A program made the position numbers and the translations under genes. From assembly GCA_025603075.1 (NCBI GenBank), contig MU626346.1:20914-84913 (forward strand): a stretch of 64,000 nucleotides of DNA, written 5' to 3'. Each line of letters opens with the position of its first letter. Position 1 is the stretch's first letter. The notes beneath the pieces are model-generated. The model did no database searches. It was not told the origin of the DNA and saw nothing but the letters and a program-made list of their open reading frames with translations. Of the stretch, positions 36,761 to 49,190 are shown piece by piece. This DNA is from Neoconidiobolus thromboides FSU 785. Its lineage: Eukaryota; Entomophthoromycota; Entomophthoromycetes; Entomophthorales; Neoconidiobolaceae.

Positions 36761-37849
36761 TAGATAGTGAAATAAAACGGAAATAAAAAATAATAGAACG
36801 AATTGTACGCTTTTTTAATTAAATTGACTTGTCTTTAACCCATTTTGTAATAGCTAAAGAACTAATTAGCCTTGACGATTCAATATCTATCAAATTAATT
36901 AAACTGCTTTGATCTTGAGTATTTGACTGTTTCAAACACCCATACTTGTCGAATCTTTTTTTGAGACAGCCAAATAGGCTAAAAAGCCTATATATTTATA
37001 GGTACAGTTCTCCTGCGTTTTCTTACTATCATTAGACATTATAAATTGTAAGGAGTATCGATAACTATTAGGACTCTTTGACATATTGGTTCTCAAGCTC
37101 AATATCTTTTCTATATTAACCAGTTTTTTACACCGATATCCGATTATAAAAAGAATGCTAGCTTAACTTCTTCGTGAGATTTTCCTCAACCAGCAATTGG
37201 CTTAGTTTTACAATTACTTTTGCACATGGTACATTCAACTAGTCGGATCTGATTATGTAAAGCTCTAGCGTTACTGCTTTTAGACTATTACATTCTCTAG
37301 GTCTAAATTTTACAATAGAATTAATAGTTTCACATTTATACTTTCTTTTTATGTGCTAAACAATGAATTATTATAAACAGATGACCTTACAAAAAGTACA
37401 CGTGCTATTGAAATAGTTCCACCAATTTTAGCAAAAGATAAGTTTATTTTAAACAAACGTCTTTAAAAAAAATTTTAAAAATTGCATTGACTTCTAATAA
37501 CTTCAATGTATTTTAAATATATAATCGGATTTGATTGATACTGTTTTTTTTAGTATTGTATTATATTTTGTTAAGGCATTTACTTATAGTTATCCATGGG
37601 CCAATCTATAAAAGCTAAAAAAATTTGGTATATTAAATATGTGAGAGATCGAAATTCAACTTAAATTACTACTTTAGGTAATTTAAAAAATTCATAGTCC
37701 ACTTTGAATTTTATATGAATAATAGTAAAAGAGCCATGTTTCAAATTTTAGCTCTGATAAAAAATTGACTCACTTAGTTCCAGGTATAAAATGCTTCAAA
37801 ACTCCATCTTATTAAAATACCTTCTCGTTTTCACTTACAAACAATTCAT
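36761..37849. other. Spacer between the two NUC1 copies
   Basis: About 1.1 kb with no intact gene. Its first part is a decayed piece of an L2HGDH gene (listed separately); the remainder shows no recognisable homology to the neighbours. A small palindrome (AATAGGCTAAAAAGCCTATA) lies at 36971-36990. Confidence 0.65.
36818..36945 (-). pseudogene. Relic of the 3' end of an L2HGDH gene
   Basis: This stretch aligns, at roughly three quarters identity by eye, with the 3' end of the L2HGDH gene at about 38985-39105: shared runs include AACCCATT, AATAGCTAAAGAACTA and TTTGAGTATTTAA-like sequence. It lies at the same distance and in the same orientation downstream of NUC1 copy 1 as L2HGDH lies downstream of NUC1 copy 2. 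It is therefore best read as the remains of a duplicated NUC1-L2HGDH segment. The frame is not open, and only the last ~40 codons are recognisable. Confidence 0.75.
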
Positions 37850-38912
37850 ATGTTTTGGACCCGAAATATTGAACGATTAAGTATATTCATTGGTGGAGCC
37901 AGTATTGGTATCTTATCCACTTATTTCATTGTTGGTACAAGTATTGGTATGACATCCTACCAAACCTTAGCACGTCGTGATCTAATTTATAACGATTATG
38001 ATAACTCAGATATAAAAACCAATTATGACTCACATTTGATTAAACGTAATGAAAAACAAGAGGATTTATTAAAATATGGTTATCCAGGTAAGAATCATTA
38101 TCATATACTATTTACCAGCCTCTAATAACCTACTCTAGGTCCCATTTCCGATTCAATAAGTCGTGATGCTTATATGGGTTCTTATAACCGCCAGTTGCGT
38201 AACCCTAATTTTGTAATTGAAGTGTTAACTGAAGCCAAACTGAACCAAACAGGGGCTGACCGAGATAAATCGAAATTCAAAGAAGATGATAGTATCCCTA
38301 AACTCTTCCGTGGTTTACTCAAAGACTACTCCAAGAGTGGTTATGATCGAGGTCACATGGCACCCGCTGGTGATGTGAAATATAGCCAATCCGCTATGGA
38401 TGAAACGNNNNNNNNNNNNNNNNNNNNNNNNNNNNNNNNNNNNNNNNNNNNNNNNNNNNNNNNNNNNNNNNNNNNNNNNNNNNNNNNNNNNNNNNNNNNN
38501 NNNNNNNNNNNNNNNNNNNNNNNNNNNNNNNNNNNNNNNNNNNNNNNNNNNNNNNNNNNNNNNNNNNNNNNNNNNNNNNNNNNNNNNNNNNNNNNNNNNN
38601 NNNNNNNNNNNNNNNNNNNNNNNNNNNNNNNNNNNNNNNNNNNNNNNNNNNNNNNNNNNNNNNNNNNNNNNNNNNNNNNNNNNNNNNNNNNNNNNNNNNN
38701 NNNNNNNNNNNNNNNNNNNNNNNNNNNNNNNNNNNNNNNNNNNNNNNNNNNNNNNNNNNNNNNNNNNNNNNNNNNNNNNNNNNNNNNNNNNNATTGAAAA
38801 AGCATCAGGGCTTATCTTTTTTGATAAATTAGGACCAAATAAGGAAACTGAGAATTCTAAACTATGTGATAAAATTACTTGTAAATTTACTAGTAAGTTT
38901 GGTGAAAGTTAA
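37850..38912 (+). CDS. Nuc1-like endonuclease, copy 2 (interrupted by assembly gap)
   Basis: Exons 37850-38087 and 38139-38912, with bases 38408-38792 unknown (N). The start MFWTRNIERL and the exon structure match copy 1; the DRGH catalytic motif is present (DRGHMAPAGDV). The targeting segment has a ~13-residue internal duplication (GGASIGI then VGTSIGM). After the gap the sequence is identical to copy 1 for about 95 bases, then a 2-base loss shifts the frame so that it stops at FGES, several residues earlier than copy 1. The gap (385 N) is 31 bases longer than the matching part of copy 1, so its stated length is only an estimate and the frames on each side do not join. Functionality cannot be judged. 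Confidence 0.75.
38408..38792. other. Assembly gap (385 N)
   Basis: A run of undetermined bases inside NUC1 copy 2, exactly where it should be near-identical to copy 1. This is what a short-read assembler would leave at a recent tandem duplicate. Confidence 0.98.
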
Positions 38913-38986
38913 GAGTTACTGACAGTAGTGATTAATAAAATATAAATAGAAATAAGAAAATGATAATATTGATGTTTTATTTTTAA

Positions 38987-40253
38987 TTAGATTAATTTAT
39001 TTTTAACCCATTCTGCAATAGCTAAAGAACTAGTTAATCCTGGTGATTCGATACCTATTAAATTAATTAAATTCCCACGATTTTGAGTATTTAATTGTTT
39101 CATATAAAAATCTTGAATTTTATTATTGTCATTATCTGTAGATATCGATAATTTTGGTCTAATACCTGAATAATCAGGTAATAACTTTTCTTCTTTTAAA
39201 TTTAATACATATTGAGATGCAGCATTAAAAAAAGTATTTCGACGTTCTTCATTAACTTGATAATTGATGTTTCTATTACTCAAATATTCCACATCAGGAC
39301 CAAATTTAGTTTTACCATTCAAATCCAACGTTAAATGAGTCCCTAAACTTGTTAGTTTTTTATCTGGTATTGGATAAATCAATCGATTTGCTACTTTTTC
39401 ACTATATGAAAAGTAATTGCCTTTACAATAAGTATACTCAAACTTTTCTTCTTTTTCATCAACTAATTCATTTAATAAATTGCCTATTTTATCCGCTTGT
39501 AAACCAGCACAATTAATTACATTATTACATTTAATTAATACTACTTGATTAATTTTAAGATGCAATATCTTGACCAAATAACCATAATTATTATTTGTTT
39601 TCATTACATCTAAAACTTCAGTATCATTTAAAAAAATTTGTTGTGATGATTTCATATAATTAAACAATAACGAATGAATATACTCATGTGAATCAATTAT
39701 TCCTGTCGTCTCTGATATCAATCCAAGCTTTGCTTTAATATTAGGTTCTTTTTGACTTATCTCAGTTTCCGATATATACTTTAAATTTATACCCAAGTCT
39801 TGACTCTTCTCTTTTAGTTTCTTTAAATAATCTATTTGTTCTGGTTCATTTTGTGCTACTATCCATTTGCCAATTTGATTATAATTTACTTTATTTTGTT
39901 TACAATATTGGTATAAAAGTTCCTTCCCTCTTAAACACATACGCTCTTTATTACTATCTTTTTCATAATAAATACCTGCATGAATTACTTCACTATTTCG
40001 ACTACTATAATTTTAATTAATATTATACCTTTTAAATTCTATAATTCAAATGATTCTAATTTCATAAAACTTACCTAGTTTCCATCCCAATAGTTTCATT
40101 TTTCTCAATTAATATCATATTATGTTGATCATATCTTTGAGATTGATTTAATATATGTCCAATAGCACAACCTACTACACCACCACCAACAATAACAGTA
40201 TCCGTATGAATAAGATCACTCACTTGACTACTAAACCGGCGTAAAAATTTCAT
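38987..40253 (-). CDS. L2HGDH: L-2-hydroxyglutarate dehydrogenase, mitochondrial
   Basis: Two exons: 40075-40253 and 38987-40004; 398 residues. The start MKFLRRFSSQ looks like a mitochondrial presequence; an upstream ATG at 40295 would add a hydrophobic leader and is less likely. The FAD-binding VIVGGGVVGCAIG (20-31) is followed by the family signature ETSSRNSEVIHAGIYY, then the acidic/Gly segments of the D-amino-acid-oxidase fold (NCAGLQADKIG) and the C-terminal GIESPGLTSSLAIAEWV. The enzyme oxidises L-2-hydroxyglutarate to 2-oxoglutarate, a metabolite-repair reaction. It is divergent from TAH18, starting 178 bp away. A relic of a second copy lies at 36818-36945. Confidence 0.92.
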
Positions 40254-40431
40254 ATTAAAAATGATGAATTTTAAATTTACTAAAAATAGGTGCATAAATT
40301 TAGACTAAGATTTGACGTTAACCAATTAGTATTCAAGTTGAGATAAGCTTATCAGATGAAGAATATAAATTAAAGTAATAAAATCGAATATGTAGAAAAA
40401 ACTCAGTTACCTTTCAAAATTTTAAAAATAA
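40254..40431. promoter_or_regulatory. Divergent promoter region, L2HGDH / TAH18
   Basis: 178 bp between opposite-strand start codons; both promoters must lie here or overlap the leaders. No specific site recognised. Confidence 0.5.
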
Positions 40432-42511
40432 ATGCTCAACATCAAAATCCTTTATGGTTCTCAAACTGGATATGCTTGTGATCTATCCTTACGCTTATAT
40501 AACAGCCTTTATCGCCATGGTTTCAATATCATATTTATAGGCTTTATGGACTCTTACCCAATTGAAGATATATTAGAAGATGAAATGATCTTATTTGTCT
40601 GTAGTACGACGGGAGAAGGCGAAGAACCAGACAACATGAAGCAATTTTGGAAATTTTTATTACGAAGAAATCTACCTGTAGATTTTTTGGATCATTTGAA
40701 TTTTGGTGTATTTGGATTAGGGGATTCTTCATACGAAAAATTTAATTTTACAAGTAAAAAATTGTTCAAAAGATTAAAAATGTTAGGTGGGGAGAGTATT
40801 TTGGATAGAGGGGATGGGGATGATCGTCATTATTTGGGGTAAGTAATTAAAAGGGATGAAGAGGAAGTTTGGAAATGAGATTGATTATTAAATTGTTTTT
40901 TGTTTTAGTGTTGATGGCGCTTATATACCTTGGGAAAAAGAACTGATCAAGAATTTATTAGATATGGAAAATAGAAGTTTCGAGAAAATAGAAGAATATT
41001 TGTTACCCCCAGCTTCATTTCAGTTAAAATTAATTGAAAAGGAAATAAATCAAACGGATTATGAAGAGGAAGAAGCTTTGGAAGAAAATTGGATAAAATT
41101 TAATGTTATTAAAAATGAAAGAGTTACTTCGAAAGATCATTTTCAAGATAGTAGACATTTGATATTTGAATCAATAGAAGAAGTGGAATTAGAGTAAGTG
41201 CTATACTATGATAAAAGAGCCATTATTTATTATTCACTTTATTTAGTTATAATATGGGTGATGTTGCTTTAGTTAAACCAGAGAATATTGATAGTGAAGT
41301 AGATGAATTTATTAATTTATTGAACATAAATGAATTAAAAGAGAATTATTATTTAATTGAAAATGTTAATAATGGTAAGTAAATCTTATATATTATTCAA
41401 TTAAATTATTAATATTAATATTAACTGTAAAGTTCGACAATTACCAACAAGTTTAAATAATAAACCAATAAAACTAAGAGATTTAATCAAGAAATATGTT
41501 GATATCCACAGTATCCCTAAACGTACTTTTTTTGAATATTTATTACATTTCAGTAATGACTCACTTGAAATGGAGAAAATTCAAGAATTCTTAAAAGATA
41601 GTGAAGAATTATTAGATTATGCTCAAAAGCCAAGAAGAACAATCGTTGAATGTTTAAATGATTTTCAGTCTTATAAAATAAATATAAATTATTTACTAGA
41701 TATGTTTCCATTGATCCAAACTCGTTCTTTTTCAATCTCAAGTTATAATAAGAAAAGGGTAGAATTATTAGTGGGAATAGTGGAATATAAAAGTCAAATG
41801 AAGAAGTTGAGGACTGGTTTGATGGGGATGTTTATTAAAAAAGAATTGAAAGGTATTTTAGTAACATTCTTAAATAAAAATAGTAAATAATAGTTTAATT
41901 TAATTTAATAGAGAATAACAGTATAGCTATTAAACTCAAAAAAGGCAGTATGAAATTCCCAGCAGATCTTACAATCCCAGTAATCATGATAGGTCCTGGT
42001 TTAGGAGTAGCCCCTTTTCGTAGTGTAATTGAATATCGCATTGAAAATCAATATTATAATAATTATTTGTTATTTGGCTGTCGATATTTTAATAAAGATA
42101 ATTATTTTTATGAGGAATTCCAAAGATATGAAAAAGAAAATAAACTATGGTTTAAAACAGCTTATTCAAGGGATACAGTAAATGATCTATTATTCTATTG
42201 ATTTATTGTTAATAATAATTTTTTAGGATCAAAAAGTTTATGTTCAAGATTTGATTATAAAATATAAGGAGATATTGATCGATTTGATATTCAATCAAAA
42301 TGCTTATGTTTTTACTTGTGGGTAAGTTATATATTTATAGAGTTAGTCTTTTATTTTATTAATATCGGTGTTTAATAGGAGTTCTAAAAATATGCCTAAA
42401 GGGGTAGAAAGGGCATTTAAAGAAATATTAGGTGAAGTAGTGGATAACTCAGAGGAATATTTAATTGAAATGAAGAAAAAATGGCGATATCAAGTGGAAT
42501 GCTGGGATTAA
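40432..42511 (+). CDS. TAH18: NADPH-dependent diflavin reductase Tah18
   Basis: Seven exons: 40432-40838, 40909-41193, 41247-41374, 41433-41852, 41912-42177, 42227-42321, 42379-42511; 577 residues. The N-terminal flavodoxin domain binds FMN through GSQTG (9-13), STTGEGEEPDN (58-68) and LGDSSYEKFN (96-105). The FAD module has RSFSISS (about 371), and the NADPH site has IGPGLGVAPFRS (about 440) and FTCGSSKNMPKGV; the protein ends in the usual aromatic-acidic ECWD. Tah18 passes electrons from NADPH to Dre2/anamorsin in cytosolic iron-sulphur assembly. A linker of ~30 residues between FMN and FAD domains is rich in Glu. Divergent from L2HGDH and followed closely by an unrecognised gene on the same strand. 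Confidence 0.95.
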
Positions 42512-42598
42512 AAAATAAACTCAAAAAAGAATTTTGTGAAAAATCGACTAATTTTAATTTTTTTCCTTTTTTCAGTATTAATTTTTTTTAAAACAAAA

Positions 42599-43303
42599 AT
42601 GAAATACCAAACTCTGATTCAACAAAACAAGTGTCTTCAAACAATTCAACAACTACTAATTATCGAAAAAGAATTTCAACAAATAATAAACCAACGTAAT
42701 ATTTTATTAGATGATTTAAATCATTATTATCGGCAAAAGGTACAACTTTTACAAGGAAAAAGTAAGACTTGATATACTAACTCTAAAAAATGTTACTAAT
42801 TTTATTTCATTTTAATTCCATATATAGATGATGAAAGTTTACTTGATATAAACGATAAGACTATTGGAATAATAGCAATGAAGAGCGAATTAACATTAAA
42901 GAACATACTATCACAATTAAAAAAACAACAATTATTAATAAAATCTTTAATCGATATAAACAAAACTTGTGCTAATAATAAGTTAATCAAAAATAGTGCT
43001 TCTTCTGAAGTAACCTGTGTAATCACTAATATTACACTAATTGAATCTATCCTCCCGAAACAGGAACAAGTACTTGGCTGGATCAATATACTCATTATCT
43101 ATTATCAATCCGATGTTGATCAAAAATTGGAATTAATATTAAATTTTGATTATAACGGTATCAATGATTGGTCTTCATTTAATAAATTTTCGAAAAAAAT
43201 GGAAGAAGTGAGAGTGGCACTTGAGAAAGTCGGTGTCATCCAAGAGATGGAAGAATATGTCCAATTAAGCTTTGAAGCCATAGGATATCTAAAAAATAAT
43301 TAG
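42599..43303 (+). CDS. Unrecognised helical, coiled-coil protein
   Basis: Two exons: 42599-42761 and 42828-43303; 212 residues. I do not recognise it. The first half is rich in Leu, Ile, Gln and Lys in heptad-like order (QQLLIIEKEFQQIINQR, then DDLNHYYRQKVQLLQ), so a coiled coil is likely; the second half has hydrophobic helices around QEQVLGWINILIIYY and a tail of charged helices. There is no signal peptide if the ATG at 42599 is used; the upstream GTG frame adds a hydrophobic stretch with no ATG and is not favoured. It begins 87 bp after the TAH18 stop. A small subunit of a kinetochore, vesicle-tether or spindle complex would fit the architecture, but this is only a guess. Confidence 0.6.
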
Positions 43304-43767
43304 ATGAAGTTGATAGTGGAAAATAAAGATTATTGAATATAGATAGGTAGTGGAAGTCTCGATTCAAGGGATGAGGTTCTAATAGAACGTGAGTTGGTAT
43401 TTTATCTCAATAAATAACGAAATTGTATAGTGTAATAAATCAAATCCCTGGTACTATTAAATTCAATAATCGAATTTAATATTGACTATTTTGTATATTT
43501 TTATGTTAATCTTTTTATTTTTAGTTTAAAAACAATAACAAAGTTTAAAACAATTATGATTCAAGGATATTAAATTATTTAACATTTCTATAATCTTAAG
43601 CTCTATACTTAGTACTACTGAGTGATAAATCTAATTAATTTTAGCAATCTAAATTTTATATGATATCAAAACTTTTATCCTCAGCCAATTAACAAAGAGC
43701 ATCAAATGCATTAAAAGTAAAATAGCTGGAGCTTTGAGTTCAATTTCAATATATACCATTTAAAAAA
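43304..43767. other. Intergenic spacer
   Basis: 464 bp without gene or repeat; presumably the promoter of the TAPT1 gene. Confidence 0.5.
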
Positions 43768-46067
43768 ATGGGAAAAAAAAAAAATCGAAATAAGAGTAAA
43801 AGTATTGATAAAGAAAGCTCGCCTAATCTTCTTAAAAAACTAGCAATTACCCCAAAACCCAATTTTTCCTTAAAATTAAAGTCGGATTTAATCCCTAATC
43901 ACATTGACACTCTACCAACAACTCCAGACAGTATACCTGATATTGAAGAAATAATAAAATCGAAATTAACTAATGATAAAAAATCATCAAATAAATATTC
44001 CAAACCTGAAGCGTTAAATTTATTATTGACAAAGGATAACAAATTGACACCAATTCCTGAGGCATTGAATGAGGATGTAGGGGTAGAATTTAATAAAAGC
44101 TTTAGTTTATTTGAACATTTGAAAGGAGAATTAGAATTGAATGATTTTGATAAAGAATTTGAAATGAAAGGGGAAAGATTATATAACTTTTTTAAAGTAC
44201 CAAAAGTGTTTGAAAAGGTAAGTAAGAAATTTAAATTTAAACTTTGAAAAAAGATAATAATGATTAAATTAACTTTAAAAAATTAGTTGATGGTTTTTGG
44301 TTATCTCGTTTGTTTAAATAGTGTCTTATATAATTTTACAATATTACCTTTGAGGTTAATATTGGCTTTATTAACTATATTAAGTTATCCAATAAGAAGA
44401 AAAAGGTAAGCTTTAATTTAATATAATAATAGTCGATTACATTTTTATTTCAATTAAATTATATATATGAAATAATAAATCTAATAGGATTTAAATTAAA
44501 TTCAGGTTAACGAATGCACAATGGAGTGATCTTATCAAAGGCAGTTTAATAATAACCTCTTGTATCATCTTAAGTTATGTCGATTTATCCAAATTATATC
44601 ATGTAGTACGGGGTCAATCGGTAGTGAAATTATATGTTATATTTAACATGTTAGAAATTGCAGATAAACTATTATCTTCTCTAGGACAAGACTTATTAAA
44701 TAGTTATTTTACTAATTTAACATTAGGGGATAAAATTCATACTAAATATTCCTTAAAACCATATATTCAATATTTAGCAGCCATCATTTATATTCCGTTT
44801 CATACAACAGTATTATTGTATCAAATGATGTCCTTAAATGTATCGGTGAATTCATATAATGATGCTTTATTGTCCTTATTAATGTCCAATCAGTTCGTGG
44901 AAATTAAAGGAGCTGTATTTAAGAAATTTGAAAGAGAAAATTTATTTCAACTAACTTGTAGTGATATTGTGGAAAGGTTTCAATTAACGATTTTTTTATT
45001 AGCTATTACATTAAGAAATATGATGGAATTAATTAATTCTGGGGTGTCTGAGGTGCAGATCCTTATGCCTAAAAGCTTTCAGAAATTCTTGCCAAATTCC
45101 ATTGATTTTGCCTTTGATCTCTTTTTGTCTCCTGCAGCAATTATATTAATTTGTGAAATCTTGGTTGATTGGATTAAGCACTCCTTTGTTACTAAATTTA
45201 ATCATATTCGTCCTACAGTTTATACACGATATTTGGATATTCTTTGTAAAGATTTTGCTAAGCCACCAAAACATTTATTAAATCAAACAAATAGCCCATC
45301 ATTAACAGTAAGTAGTTTATAACTTGAAGAATATCAAGTAAAAAAATCAAATATTAATAATATTATATTTATATTAGAAATTCCCAGATCAATCGTCTAT
45401 CGTAGCTAGAAGACTTGGTCTATCCATTTTTCCATTAACTTGTTTTGTAAGTTTTTATGGAATTTATTATCGTTATAATAGAATTAACTATATTATTATT
45501 ATAGATTATTCGAGTGGCTATGCAATTAATTAATTTTACAGATATTAATAGCTTCTTTTCAAAAGAAACTATTACAACTATGACCAATTTTTATTATCAA
45601 GTTCAAGAAAACCCAATCCAAATAATTCATGAAATTATGATAACTATTCAAGATTCTAATATTCCATTGTATATTTTAATTGTTTTATTAATTATTATTA
45701 GGTAATTGAGAAAATTATTTTATTTTGAAAAAAAATGAAATATTAATTCTTTTTATTTTATTTTAGTTTAACATTGATTAAGTTGTTGCTTGGAATTCAT
45801 TTGTTAAAATTTAGTACAAATCAATTAAAACAATATGAAATGAGAGAAACTAAAGATAAAATATTAGCTAAAGAAGATTTGGATTCTTTTTATAAAGTAA
45901 GAATAAGATTATTTTGAAAAAATAAAATATAATTAAGTTTATTATAGGAATCGAGTGTAATACGTAAAGAATTAGAATCAAGTTATGATAAAGATGTTTA
46001 TCGACCTAAAAATTTAAATTTAGATACAATTGATCGATTTTCTTTATTTAAATCGAGAGTACCTTGA
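43768..46067 (+). CDS. TAPT1/Emp65-family ER membrane protein
   Basis: Seven exons: 43768-44217, 44287-44405, 44506-45307, 45378-45446, 45505-45701, 45767-45896, 45948-46067; 628 residues. A Lys/Ser-rich soluble N-terminus (about 150 residues) is followed by several membrane helices. The family core is clear: DLIKGSLIITSCIILSYVD, LYHVVRGQSVVKLYVIFNMLEIADKL, then SLGQDLLNSYF, and later RTPVYTRYLDILCKDF-like sequence around HIRPTVYTRYLDIL. Yeast Emp65 works with Slp1 in protecting ER proteins from degradation; vertebrate TAPT1 is needed for axial patterning and cilia. The fourth exon must use the acceptor at 45377; the nearby AG at 45387 leads to a stop. Confidence 0.9.
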
Positions 46068-46072
46068 CATTT

Positions 46073-46105
<33 letters not shown>

Positions 46106-46349
46106 TATTATATATCTTTGATTTATGTTGATATAATAAGGTATTTTATTCAAATACTAGTTTGAATTTAATAAATATAGTTGTTTTTAGATTTTAATAA
46201 ATTAATAATTGAATATTAGAATATAGCTTTACTTTATTAATAATAGAAAATAATTGTTGTATAGTTATAGAATTATATTATATATATATATATATCAAAT
46301 AATAAAATTGATAATATTTGAAGCATAATTGTGCATGTAATAACCCACT
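46068..46349. repeat. Convergent 3' spacer with microsatellites
   Basis: Spacer between the convergent TAPT1 and PhoD genes. It contains an (AAT)n run at about 46075-46106 and a (TA)n run at about 46275-46294. Confidence 0.8.
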
Positions 46350-48555
46350 TTAATTACGAGCAATTAAAGGCAACACAGATACAGTATAAGGTACGGTATA
46401 TTTATGATCTTCAGATTCTACCATAATAGAAAAATGAACTTGATCATTAAAATTATCTTGGATAACTTTACACCAATTTCTTCTATTGTAACATTTCTCT
46501 TTACCTACCATTACTTCTTCATTAACGTCTTTTTTGAACAAAGTATACATATCTTCTACTGTAAAATTATCTAATTTATATTCTTTTGAATTAACATGTA
46601 ACATTTTAACTACCATATCAGGTGGTGGTAGATTGACTATAGCCGAAGAAACAATTTGAGTCATATGACGAAAATCATTAATAACTTGTAAAGATTTATC
46701 TGATGAAGAAAAATAACCTGCTGCAGCCAAATGAACATCACCTGCTAAAAAGGAAATCCTTATTGATTTAGCTTTAGCAAATGCTTGTAATTTGACTATA
46801 AATTCTTCTCTTTCTTGTAAATGTTCAGATGCAGTCCAATGATCACATAAATCATCTAATAATTCGGGTTGACCAAATTGATTAACCATTTGAGACATTG
46901 CACCTGTTTTATGAAATACTTTATGTAAATTCAGTTTATGTTGGACTGTAGATAAGGTTCCTAATACCCCTTCAGCTTCAGACAATCGAGGATATACAAT
47001 TGGAATACCTAATATAATCATTAAATGTTTACATGTATTAGGTACTTCTTGATATAATTTTCGAAAGATTTGTTCATAAGATTCTTTTGATAGACATTGA
47101 TTTAAACTTCTTTCACTTCGATTATCAATACCAATAATACTTGTTTTGGGCCCAAAATTCTTTAGCCAAGTGTAACTTTGAACACCAAAATAATTATCTT
47201 TTTCAGCTAATTTATCTGTAGTGTGATGTTGAAATAATAAATAAAATTTCATGGCACACCTTTTAATACCTTAAAACAAATCAAATTAGCTTAAATTAAA
47301 TACATTACTATTATTATTATAAATTAAATTAAATTAAATGTTATTTACCTTGAAAATAAGGTGAATTCATCATTCTTTCTGGATAAGAACCAAAGCCATC
47401 AAAAATATCATGATCATCAATAACCATAGAATAAGGAATAGTAGCAGCTGCTTTACCAAAAGTACCATTAGTAAACCAAATACAATAATTATTAAAATAA
47501 TAATCCATGATTTCTTGTTCAACATAACTTGAAAATACAATTCTATCTCTTTCTTTTCTAGAAGGAATATCTAACCATGATTTTAATCCTTGACCTAAAA
47601 ATACATCATCACAATACAATTGATCTCCGCCGCCAACCATACAATGAAATGGTTCGAAATTATGCTGTCTGTATAAATCATCCCATAATGGATTAGCACC
47701 ACCACATTCTATTTGTTTTTCTTTAGTTACATCATTACTAAATCCATTACAACTGAAAAATGCCCAACGCCATGTTTGATTATATCCTTGAATATAAAAA
47801 CTATATGATTTATTTGATATTGTATATGTTACCATAATTTGTTGAGGTTCAATCGGGACTTCTAAATTATAACGGATAAATATGTTATCTTTATAACGAT
47901 CTATTACTTTTCCATCAATTTGACGCTTCTGTTGATGAGGTGAAGTGAGGAAAAGGGGAAGTTCACATCCTTGTTTACTGACTATTAAAACAGTAGCATA
48001 ATAAAGTTTATTGTTCAAGTCACAATTACTATATTTTAAGAAAGGACCAATAAAATTAGTTGAATTTTGAGGATTATTATTATTATTATTATTATTATTG
48101 TTATTTTGATAATTGAAATTTGATGAGTTATAGTTATTTTGATTATTATTCATATTGTTAATATTGTGCTCTGTTGGTCGAAATGGATAATTATTATTGT
48201 TATTTGGACAGCTTCCTCCGTTATTACCTGAATAATTGTTATTATAATTTATACCATTGTTACTTGGATAATTGTTCCCATAGTTCGGGTTATTTGGATA
48301 ATTATTTCCTGGGTTTGGCATAGTTGGGAAATTACCTCCATTATTATTAACATTATTATTGTTATTGTTATAATTATTATAATTATTGCTTGGGTAATTA
48401 CCCAGAGTTGGGAAATTTGGGAAATTATTATTATTATTTACATTGTTATAACCTTGTTGTTGCTGTTGACTATAACTTTGTCCTTGATTATTATAATCAG
48501 CAGAAGGTTTATAATATTGATTATTATTATTATTATTATTTGGATTTGGATACAT
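46350..48555 (-). CDS. PhoD-like phosphatase with Asn-rich N-terminus
   Basis: Two exons: 47349-48555 and 46350-47269; 708 residues. Residues 1-165 are low-complexity Asn, Tyr, Gly and Pro repeats coded mostly by AAT, which appear on the plus strand as an ATT-rich stretch. The catalytic part has the metal-site motifs GDQLYCD (310-316), DDHDIFDGFGSYP (380-392), the junction FQGIKRCAMKFYLLFQHHTT, then IIGIDNRSERS and LAGDVHLAAAG. This is the fungal branch of the PhoD/alkaline phosphatase-like metallophosphatases; the bacterial enzyme is an Fe/Ca phosphodiesterase, but the fungal substrate is unknown. No signal peptide is evident, so an intracellular location is likely. The Asn-rich head may be prion-like or simply slippage-prone. 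Confidence 0.88.
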
Positions 48556-49085
48556 ATTTAATTAAAAAAGAATGAAACCCCTTAAAATTTTCAATCTTTT
48601 AATTTGATACTAAAAATTTTTATTTGATTTAATTGATTTGTTATTTAGCGAAATCGAATTCTTGATTCTAGATTAAATATGTCACTATTAGTATATTTTA
48701 ATTTGTTAATGGAATCAAATCAGAGTACTTAAAGTAACTTTAATAAAACTAAGAGTCTCAAGAACATCTATTTTCATTTTATTCATTTTATTTTTTATCA
48801 TATTTACATTTAACTTAATTAACTTAATTTAAGTTTATTTAAAATATCTCTAATATTTTTTAAACAAAAATTTCTATCATGGATTTTTTATTAAGCTTAA
48901 CTGAAGCATAATGTACTTAGGTTCTTAAAAATTTAAAAAATCAACTACTATAAATATTTATTTTATTTTATTTTAATAAAAGCTTTCCTATATCTATTAT
49001 TATATTTTTTTTAAATAGTATAGTTTTATTTTAAATGAGTTAGTTTAATGTTAATTATATAGGGATGTCTAAATTAGTTTCAGAA

Positions 49086-49190
49086 TACGAAGATATTTTT
49101 TTGACTTCACTACTTTTTCCGTTTTTTAAGCGCTATTTGAGTAGAAACACTGTTAGTAAAATTCTTAAACAAAAATGTATCCCCCATATA
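49086..49190 (-). mobile_element. MITE family 1, copy 11
   Basis: Inverted copy with an intact ATCCCCCATA end and a worn other end. The flanks (ATTAGTTTCAGAATAC before it; a TTTAAATTTAAAAAGCC stretch after it) resemble those around copy 1, suggesting a shared larger host repeat. Confidence 0.82.
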
